This document shows positions 56,309 through 64,000 of a DNA stretch of 64,000 nucleotides, piece after piece; the first letter of the stretch is position 1; each line of letters opens with the position of its first letter. This DNA is from Aquilaria yunnanensis (Eukaryota > Streptophyta > Magnoliopsida > Malvales > Thymelaeaceae), in NCBI GenBank assembly GCA_039654915.1, contig CM077599.1, forward strand, positions 312,501 to 376,500, written 5' to 3'. The notes under the pieces were generated by a model. It searched no databases and was not told the DNA's origin. It saw only the letters and a list, made by a program, of their open reading frames with translations. Position numbers and translations under genes: made by a program.

Positions 56309-58102
56309 TAGAGGTAGGAGATGGGCTAGTCCAACTCAGTCCAAATCGCACCGACCTCAGTGTCAAGCCCGGCCCAACCCAGTCAAAGCCCGCCCCGCCC
56401 CAGACCACAATAAACCAACAAAAAATGTGGGTCAATTTTTGGCGTGAAGAGATATGAGGATGCATAACAAACCAAACCGGCCCACAAACTAGGACCGGGA
56501 TTGGCCTAGCCCAGGACCGGCCGGGATTGCCATTGCACAAAGGCACTCCAATGGTTCCTGCACCAAAAAATTCAAAAAAAAAAATGTTAATTACACAGTC
56601 AGTCCCCCAACAGTTTTCTATTACAATTTGACCCCCAAAATTCCACTTTCACCCCCCCCCCCAACAACTAAAATTGAATGACTTTTTTGTCCATACAATG
56701 TTTGCCTGTCTCCTATAAATACCAATGTCATTTCCATTCTACCATCACACCAAAATTCAATCTCTTTTCTTCCTCTACTATATTCTTTCAAGCATTTGAG
56801 CTTTTTTGCTAGTCTCTTCCAAATTTCTTATTAATTTCCTTCTAATATCTTCGTAATCTCCTCCTAATTTTGCATTAGTCACTAGTATTACTTTATGAGT
56901 CATGGCTTCAAGAGGAAAGGGTAAGTCAATGGAGACTTCATTTTCCGTCACCATTCTCGGCTGACCGAAAAAGGCATTTCAATCGAAGAATTGCACGACG
57001 ATGATGTCGGAATCGATATGATGAATTACGATTTGGGTTTCGACAATCAATTATTGGATGATGATGTTGAAGAGATGGATGCGATAACGGCCGAGGATCT
57101 ATCAACACAACCAACACTGACAAGTCGTCAACCCGCTGCAGAGGAAACCCAAGGACAATGTAAATCTTCAAGACAAATGGCTTGGGTTTAGAAGCATTAT
57201 GAGCTCATACATGAAGGAGAGTCGAGATACGAGAAATGAAAATATTATGGGAAAAGTTGGTACAAAGAATTTGGCACCAGAACACTGAAACGTCACATTG
57301 AAAATCAACATCCTAATGTCCTCTCCAATGTCACGACTAGTTCTGGAGGACAAACACAACTTGGGAGTACAACAGACGCTAGTGGGTTAGGTATATTTCA
57401 TTTTAATCAACAATCTTGTAGAGAATGCATGATAAATTGGATGAAAAATCTTTTTTCACAAGCTGAAGATGTGTACCAAGAATTTTGAATTAAATCCTGC
57501 ATTTAAAAAAGTGTCTAGGAAAACAGCTAGGAAGGAAACCTTTAAAAAAGTTGAAGCTGGAAAATCAAATTTGCAAGCCTATTTTTCTACTCTTGATCAT
57601 TGTGTGGCATTTACTTCTAACATATAGACATTGCCTGTAGGTCAATCATATTATTGTGTTACTTCTCATTGGATTGATTCTAATTGGGTTATGCAAAAAT
57701 GAATTTTGTTATTTAGAGTAATTGAAAGTCATCATACTGGTTATCACATATACAATTGCATCTTAGAAACTTTATGTGATTGTTTTTGTGCTAACAAAGT
57801 CCTATGTATTTCATTTGATAATACTTCAAACAATGATGTTGTCATTCGCCTTTTGAGCTAAGTATTAAAACCAGCTTTCAATGGTACATTTTTTCACGTT
57901 AGATGCATGTGTTATATTTTGAACCTTTATGTGCAAAAGGGTTTAGAAATTCTCCAAAATGAAATTATGCCTATTCGAAACTCATTGATGTTTTTTAAAT
58001 CAAGATCCACTGTGTTTTGTGAATTTAAAAGGTTTTGTTTTGAAAATCAAAAACTATTTTCTTGGAAATGGTTTAAATTGAATTGTCCAACCCACTGAAA
58101 CT
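56309..58102 (+). mobile_element. Second hAT copy, 5' part, related to the 11300 element
   Basis: The terminus TAGAGGTAGGA differs at one base from the TAGAGGTGGGA of the first copy and is followed by similar GGGC-rich subterminal sequence. It is in the opposite orientation to the first copy. The element is cut at 58102 by a gypsy LTR, and its other half is not in the window. Confidence 0.75.
56902..58102 (+). pseudogene. Decayed hAT transposase, N-terminal half
   Basis: Starts MASRGKGKSM and keeps recognisable pieces: DDDVGID/MMNYDLGFDNQL; the BED-finger region (TLKRHIENQHPN), though the CxxC has mutated; DHCVAFTSNI, where the catalytic Asp is now Asn; SFDNTSNNDV, with the second Asp kept; and NQKLFSWKWFKLNCPTH. 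Many stops and frameshifts are present, including TAG in place of the Trp of FTSDMW. It ends at the gypsy insertion point, inside the CPTRWNST region. Much older than the copy at 11688-23062. Confidence 0.82.
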
Positions 58103-59555
58103 TGTTGTGAGTTTTAAACCTTAACCGCAAGTGCATAGTGGATGTTGAAATTGGGTAAGATAGATTCCCACGAGGATTGATTGAATTGGTTGCCACATAC
58201 CACTACTCTAAGTTAACATTAGGTAAACAATCAAAGTTGAATGAAAATTTAAGCAAGTCAAACAAATAACTAAACTTAGCTAAGTGAAATGCTACTAAAC
58301 CAGGATGCAAGAATACAATTAAATTTTTTTTGTCAAATTACTAAGGCACACTTCCTACAGGTTCATTACTTGATTTGGTTAATTAGTGAATTAAGGCTAA
58401 TGGTTTGGTTTTTCTACTTGTTGGTGACGTTAATTAATTGGGTCCTTACTCTCCCAAGTGAAAAGGTCACTCTCCCAAGCTTAAACTAGAATGGACTCCC
58501 ATCCAAATTACTAGTTCAAGAGAGGCATTATCAAGCTTAATTTACCTTCACCTAGTGTCCTAAACTAGTCTCCCAACAAGCCCATGGTCACCACACTCTT
58601 CTCCTATTTCCAATTTCACTTAATTTTTTTCAAGAGTTTAAAAGAAATCTAAGGTGCAATTGACTAGGGCCCTTAATCAATTAACACAACAATAAGCTCA
58701 AGGAGAAAAGTAAATAAGCAATGGAGGAAAATCAAAAGACAAATATCCATTAATCCAACCAACATAACCAATTCAAGTAGCTACAACCATAAAAAGTGTA
58801 GAGAAAACTACTCCATACTAAAATAAAACATAACCATGAATATATACATTATAACATCCATGAGAAACTACAAGGAAGGTGAAAGAATAAACCCAAGATG
58901 ACTAGAAGAGCTTGACTCCAAGGTCTTCAAGTAAGTCCCCTTGAGCACTCCAAGCAACCTCCAAGCAAACTCTAATGGTGGCCAAGAAAAACTCACAAAC
59001 TAACCAAGGTGGCTAAGAAAAACCTAGGTCTACTAAATGAAAATGAAGATGAAAAATGAATCTCCTAGCTAGGTTCCATATTTTTCTACTCTTAGAGATG
59101 TCATTTTCACCCCACCTATCAATTTGGATAAAAACCCTTAGCCAATAGTAAGCTTAGATTCAAAATTGATATGGGGGAGCATTTTTCTCGGGTATAGGGG
59201 CGCCTAGGCCTCAGGAAGAGGTTTTATGGCTCTTAGGTCTCCAGGCTTGAGGGTGCCTGGCGCCTAGGATTCAAGAGGGAACTTTATAGCGCCTAGGGCT
59301 CAGGAGGTAGTTTTTCAGGCATAGGCAAATTGTACTTGGGGCATATGCCTCACAATTATAAATCCATTTTGACTTTCGCATACTCGTTTTCCATTCCGCT
59401 TGTCCCGGTGCTAATCCGATGCTATTATCCGCTTCTCCAACCTACAAAATGAAAAAATGAAGTAAGAATCGATAGAAAATATTAGGCAGTGAAGTAAAAA
59501 ATAATGGTTAAAGTTGACAAAAAGTCAACATGTTTGACTACAAAATTAACATCCA
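58103..59555 (-). repeat. 3' LTR of the gag-pro gypsy element
   Basis: 1,453 bp. Read on the plus strand it starts TGTTGTGAG at the hAT break and ends TTAACATCCA, giving TG...CA in either direction. Its upstream neighbour on the minus strand is the polypurine tract. A related copy lies at 34090-36740. Confidence 0.65.
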
Positions 59556-59577
59556 TCAAACTCCCCCAAACTTAGAA
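59556..59577 (-). other. Polypurine tract
   Basis: The minus strand reads TAAGTTTGGGGGAGTTTGA next to the LTR start, the classic tract of Athila/Tat-type elements. Confidence 0.75.
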
Positions 59578-61591
59578 AAACGCTAGTCTCTAGCATTCAC
59601 TAACCTAAAAACATAAAACAAACAAAACATAGAAGCTAACAACAAATACTCAATATCATATCATAAAGTCATCCAAAGTACAAGCTCAACTCAAGAAAAG
59701 TTAAGGTAAGTAACGAAAGAAGAACTTTGTCATTAACGGTAGGTAATCACTTGCTAAGTGTTTCACTTCCTAATCTATGGTTGCCTAGTATATCTACAGC
59801 TTATAATGTCAATTCATCTACAAATTTGCAAAAGGACTTAAAATACCCATGAATTGTCCCTAAGAAATATGCATGCAAATTCAAGTCCAATGACATATAT
59901 ATAAGATTGTACCATGGCCGGGTTTGATATGGATGGGAATCGGATAGAGGCTTTTTTAGCTAGAGCTAAAGAAGTAAGTCAAACAAAACACCATGGGCAA
60001 TCCTAATAATCAAATCTAAAGTCTCACCTATGGTATTCCAATTAAAAAAAAAAAATCTTGGCTTCCAAGCAACAACCCAAATAACCCCAATATGCACAAT
60101 TTTGACAAAACAATAGAGTAAATTCCTTTCAAATGAATGAAGTACATCTACATTTCTGCCTTTTATTTATTCTTTTTTTTTTCATTCAAAATTATTATTT
60201 TTTTAGTACGAGGACATTTTCACATTGACTCGTTTTGCCTTTTTCTTAAGGGAAAGATAATTTTTAATAAACTAGAAATTCATTCAATTTTCAAAATTCA
60301 AACAGTTGTGCATGATTAATCCATAAAACACTCAAACCATAACTACATAATCTAAACAATAAGTTCATAACCCAACATCTTTTCCCCTAAACTTGTTCAT
60401 TACTCAAGCACATAAATCACAAATTTTCATTTTTCCCAAGCCCATATATGCAATGCTCAACTTACTTCAAGGACAAGAGAATATAAATAACAATGGATAT
60501 AGCTCAATTATGTGGGCTGAACTACAAATATGGCTTAAAAACTCAAATAGGGTTAACTAAGGATTTTAATGAAGGGTTAGCCATTTAGGTATGTAGTTAG
60601 CCCTAAGTTGTCATTTTCATCATTTATTTGTATGCATCAATTCGAATATGAAGGGGGCCAAAAGCAAATTAAGGAATCCATTAGCAAAATGAGCAAATCA
60701 AGCACCACTCCAATGAATGAACTCATTTATAATACAAGTGTGTCACACATGGTCCAAAGATTTGTCAAGTATGGTTTCTATCATTAATGAAAAGTGAAAA
60801 TCCTTCCTTACTTAACAAAACTTACAATCAAGTTGAACTTGTAAATGAATTTCTCTAATTATAACAAAAAACATGAATTGGGTCTCTAAATGCACACAAC
60901 CTAAATGCAACCACATATTCTTACATTCATCCACTATATGTCATAATAAGGAAAAAAGATATGATATGCATGTAATCTCACAAGAAAAGAAAAAAAATAA
61001 CCAAAAATTAGTCTAAAAGAAATAACATACAACTAAATGCCAAGTCCTAGAAAAATACTCAAACAAATATCATCCATAAAAACATTTCTCCCCCAAACTT
61101 AAAACCAATATTGCCCCCAATGTTGACAAAAAAAAAACTAGAAAGGAGATTGTGGTTCAAGAATCATACCCGGAAGGCAGATGTTCTTGCCTCTAATTAC
61201 TCTTACTCAAACTCTTAGTAATGGTGACACTTCATCTTTTCATATTTGCTCTTGATCTTTCCATCATGCACTTATAATAAGCATAAAGGGTAATTAAGAG
61301 ACATTTTTCCTAAAATTCAACTTATTGAAAAGACAATTAAAAACACAAAAGAGTGAAGAGATGTTGGGGTGCCTCCCAACAAGTGCTTAATTTATTATCT
61401 CTAGCTAGACACCAACACTTTTGTTTTTAGGCACTAAGGTAGGTGATGTGGTTCCACCTCTCCATTGCAAGAATGTTTCCAATGCTTAGAAAGTCCAACA
61501 TGCATCCAACAAGATGTGCTCCTCTCAATACTTGAGCTCTCATCTCTTTCCTCCTTAAGCATTTTGGGGTTCTTTACATTTCCATTTCTTG
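59578..61591 (-). other. Non-coding 3' region of the gypsy element
   Basis: AT-rich with no frame over about 70 codons of recognisable content. In the Athila/Tat group a long untranslated stretch commonly lies between pol and the 3' LTR; here it directly follows the protease remnant. Confidence 0.5.
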
Positions 61592-62408
61592 TTAGTACCC
61601 ATTTCTTCTCCATTGTTTTCTTCTTCTTTCTTCCATCAATAAGTGTCTTGCCTCATCTTTTGTTTTCTCCTTAAGATTTGGGGACTCAAATTCATTGACT
61701 TCTCTTGGGTCACCACCCATAATAAAAGTAGAAGAATTTTCTTGGTTAGATTCTATGACTGCATCAATCATGTATACTTCCATTTTAGGAGGCAAAGTGC
61801 TAGAATCAAACCTATTGAACTTTACTTTTTCATCCTCAACATTAAATGTGAGCTTGTCTCCCTTCACATCTATAATTGCTCCGGTAATGGCAAAGAATTA
61901 TCTTTCAAAGATAAGGAGGACTTGGTTATCTTCTTCCATATCAAGAACCACACAATCCATGGGAAAGACAAACTTTTCAACTTTTACCAAAACATTTTCT
62001 ATTACTCCCCATGGATACTTGATAGACTAATCTACCATTTGTAGTTATATTGTGGAGGGCTACACTTCTAGCCCCAATTTGTTTGTAATAGACAATGGCA
62101 TCAAGTTTACAGTTGCACCAAGGTCACATAATACCTTCTTGAACTCAACTTCTCTAATTGTGCATGGAATAGTGAAGTTCCCGAAGTTCTTCAATTTTGG
62201 TGGAAGCTTTTGTTGGACAATTACACTACATTTTTCCGTGAGGCATATAGTCTTAAACTCTTCAAATTTCCTTTTCTTTGCAATGATTTCCTTTAAGAAT
62301 TTACTCCAATTTGGCATTTGAGTTAAAGCCTCCAAGAATGGGATGTTGACTTGAAGCTTCTTAAAAATGCTTAAGAAAGTACCATATTGATCATCAAGCT
62401 TTTTTTTT
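61592..62408 (-). pseudogene. gypsy gag C-terminus and protease remnant
   Basis: Minus-strand frames give KLQVNIPFLEALTQMPNWSK, FLKEIIAKKRK, SVIVQQKLPPKLKNFGNFTI, PCTIREVEFKKVLCDLGATV and NLMPLSI. This is the retropepsin region with the catalytic triad CDLGA (D-L-G in this clade). After a frame change come KYPWGVIENVLVKVEKFVFP and DCVVLDMEED, then LTFNVEDEKVKFN. Stops at about 62056 and others break the frame. The upstream end is lost at the neighbouring insertion. Confidence 0.8.
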
Positions 62409-64000
62409 GGGTAAAATCCACCATGGGTCACCTAACTTATTTTTTTGTCCTAAACGGGTACCTTACCTTTGAATTGTCCTAGCGAGATACCTTTTCTCCT
62501 ATTGCGTGTAACGTTCAACTACTTTCCGTCAATTTCTCTGTTAAATTAAATGGAAAATGCCAATGTGGCATTAAATAACCCTAAAATAAATTTAAAATAT
62601 CAACTATAGTCCTCAAACTATTTCAATCATTAATTCTAACTCTTAAACTTTTAATCAAATCAATTCTACCCAAAAATCATAATCTTTCATCTCTACTGCC
62701 GCCACTTCAAAAGCTGCCAACCAGCCGCCACCGCCAACAACCGCCCTCCAACCACCAGCTCAGAAGCTGACCGCCCTTCAGCAGCCAACTCCGCCACCAA
62801 CTGCCCTCCAGCTAACCACTCGGCCATCTCCGAAAAAGGTTCTAAAGTCTCCAATTATCTCTCACCTTTGCCGACCTGTGATTCTTCAACGCCGCCACCT
62901 GCAAAACAACCCAAATCATATAGATCGAAGACCGAAATGTGCCTAAAACAACCCCAAAATCGCAACAACATGAAGGCCCAAAATTCACCAATTTCGGTAA
63001 TGCGTTGCTCGAGGAAGACGATGAGGTTGATTCGAAGAAGGATCTCATCTCCGATGACATCTGCGTCGTCGTCAGTGACAGGCTCTGATACTCCAGGCCG
63101 TGATCGGAAGGACGGAGCTCCCCAGCTATCGATGCTATCAGGAGAATGATCGCGATCAGCAGCAGGTAGGCAGCGATGGTTGGCTTGAAGGAAGGCATCT
63201 CGAATGGAATATAAAAAAAGCAAGCGGCAGCAGTGGCGGTGGCGTTGATGAATGAGAAGCGAGCGGCGGTGATAAAGCACAGGAAGCCGCAACGCTGATT
63301 CAATTTCAACTTCTCTACCGTCCGTCGTCCCCGGTATTCTCTCTTCCGGCGCCGCCACAGCCTCCACAACGTGGAAACGCCTATTCCAACTCCCATGAAA
63401 CTGATTCAATTGTTTGCTTCGTCTTACGAGTGTACAGTTTGGTGGTGATAAATGAATGAAACCAGTTTCGTCAGAGAGCATTTATGATTCGTAGATCTAG
63501 TTTTGGGACCAAAGGACCAAACTATGTCATTAATTCGACGGAGGAAGGTAGCGGTCTCGAATTCGAAGCCACCGATTGAGAAGAAACATGACGGAGAAGA
63601 GTCCAAAAAGACCCAGTTTAGACCCAGGTCCTGGAGTAGGAAATGGTCTTGCGTCGACAGCTGTTGTTGGTTCATCGATTTCATTTGCTCGATGTGTTGG
63701 TTCATTGATTTCACTATGGGATTTGGAAATCAGAAATTAGAGAATGACGGGGGGAGAAGCGTGGGAGGTGGTGGTGAACGGGATGGGAGGGGGTGGAATT
63801 GGCTTAAGTGAAATTTTAAGGGTTAGAATTAGTAATTGAAATAGTTTGAGGATTGAAGTTGTCATTTTAAGTTTATTTTAATATTATTTAATGCCACATC
63901 ATCATTTTCCATCCAATTTAACAATCAATTTAACGGAAAGTAGTTGAACAGGATGCGCAATAGGAGGAAAGGTACCTCGCTAGGACAAAATAAAGGTAAG
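62409..64000. mobile_element. Pack-MULE-like element carrying a gene fragment (right end off window)
   Basis: The left arm from 62409 (GGGTAAAATCCACCATGG) and the reverse complement of the window's last 230 bases match base by base over long runs: CTTACCTTT, TGTCCTAGCGAG, GTTCAACTACTTTCCGT, ATGTGGCATTAAATAA and CTCAAACTATTTCAAT. The window stops about 50 bases before the right end, so the target duplication cannot be seen. The interior (62690-63800) is much GC-richer and holds an exon-intron-exon fragment of a plant gene. Confidence 0.78.
62832..63400 (-). pseudogene. Captured host gene fragment with intron
   Basis: The minus-strand frame from 63199 begins MPSFKPTIAAYLLLIAIILL, a signal-anchor-like hydrophobic segment, then IASIAGELRPSDHGLEYQSL, then SEMRSFFES and NALPKL. 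It resembles a plant family of small secreted or membrane proteins containing ELRPSDHGL and MKSFF motifs that I cannot name. A canonical 90-bp intron (62988-62899, GTGAAT...TTTTGCAG) follows, then a short exon starting at 62898 that soon stops. A retained intron indicates capture from genomic DNA, not from a transcript. Whether it is expressed is unknown. Confidence 0.55.

Larger units (their letters stand above)
58103..62408 (-). mobile_element. Gypsy (Athila/Tat-like) element lacking RT and integrase
   Basis: Minus-strand order is a gag-protease remnant (62408-61592), then about 1.9 kb of non-coding DNA containing the typical phrase GTTGGGAGGCACCCCAACAT (61368-61387), then a polypurine tract and the 3' LTR (58103-59555). 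RT, RNase H and integrase are absent, so it is a non-autonomous gag-pro element. Its 5' end has been cut off by the Pack-MULE-like insertion at 62409 and presumably resumes beyond the window. Confidence 0.7.

Noticed and set aside
58103..61460. Possible protein genes in the 3.3-kb stretch
   Set aside because: Only short frames; the PPT and LTR structure explains it as untranslated retrotransposon DNA.
1..64000. Prokaryote-type systems, CRISPR arrays, tRNA/rRNA genes, integrated plant virus
   Set aside because: Nothing with the expected repeat-spacer, cloverleaf or viral domain structure was seen. The reverse-transcriptase sequences have LTR or LINE context, not pararetrovirus context.

Overview
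The window is nuclear DNA of a flowering plant, most likely a eudicot and plausibly a woody perennial. The reasons are short-exon genes with GT/AG introns, plant-specific protein families (BRIZ-type E3, thylakoid-lumen MPH2, plant MBD10/11) and AT-rich intergenic DNA packed with plant-type hAT, Mutator-like, Ty3/gypsy, copia and LINE remnants. I cannot name the species. There are no operons, CRISPR arrays, rRNA genes or tRNA genes that I can see.

Four genes look real, and I rebuilt their exons from reading frame and splice sites. (1) 934-4046, minus: a ten-exon BRAP2/RING/UBP-zinc-finger protein (BRIZ family, 474 aa). Its RING domain lacks one expected zinc ligand. (2) 24226-25782, plus: a four-exon KIX-like protein (423 aa) of a little-studied plant family. 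(3) 40544-41965, plus: the four-exon thylakoid lumenal protein MPH2/TL16.5 (231 aa). (4) 44192-46481, minus: a two-exon MBD10/11-like methyl-CpG-binding-domain protein (285 aa). They are unrelated housekeeping, photosynthesis and chromatin genes separated by transposon nests.

The rest is layered mobile DNA. From 4245 to 11197 there is a small hAT element, LINE fragments, a duplicated block with a MITE inside it, and an 0.8 kb element with long inverted ends. From 11300 to 23626 lies a hAT transposon with an 8-bp target duplication. A 9.2 kb Ty3/gypsy chromovirus-like retrotransposon with 5-bp target duplications and near-identical 2,842-bp LTRs has split its transposase gene. From 27.5 to 40.2 kb are AT-rich sequence, a probable solo LTR containing a hAT-like element, and a LINE broken by two small hAT-type elements. 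From 47.6 to 53 kb lie a degenerate T-rich minisatellite, several elements with inverted ends and tandem duplications. From 53366 to 56095 is a triple nest of Mutator-like elements. From 56309 to the end, a second decayed hAT copy carries a gag-protease-only gypsy element. That element in turn carries a Pack-MULE-like element whose cargo is a piece of a host gene with its intron. The right end of the last element runs off the window.

The most informative parts are two: the young gypsy insertion, which moved recently although its own coding region is dead, and the gene-capturing element at the right edge.
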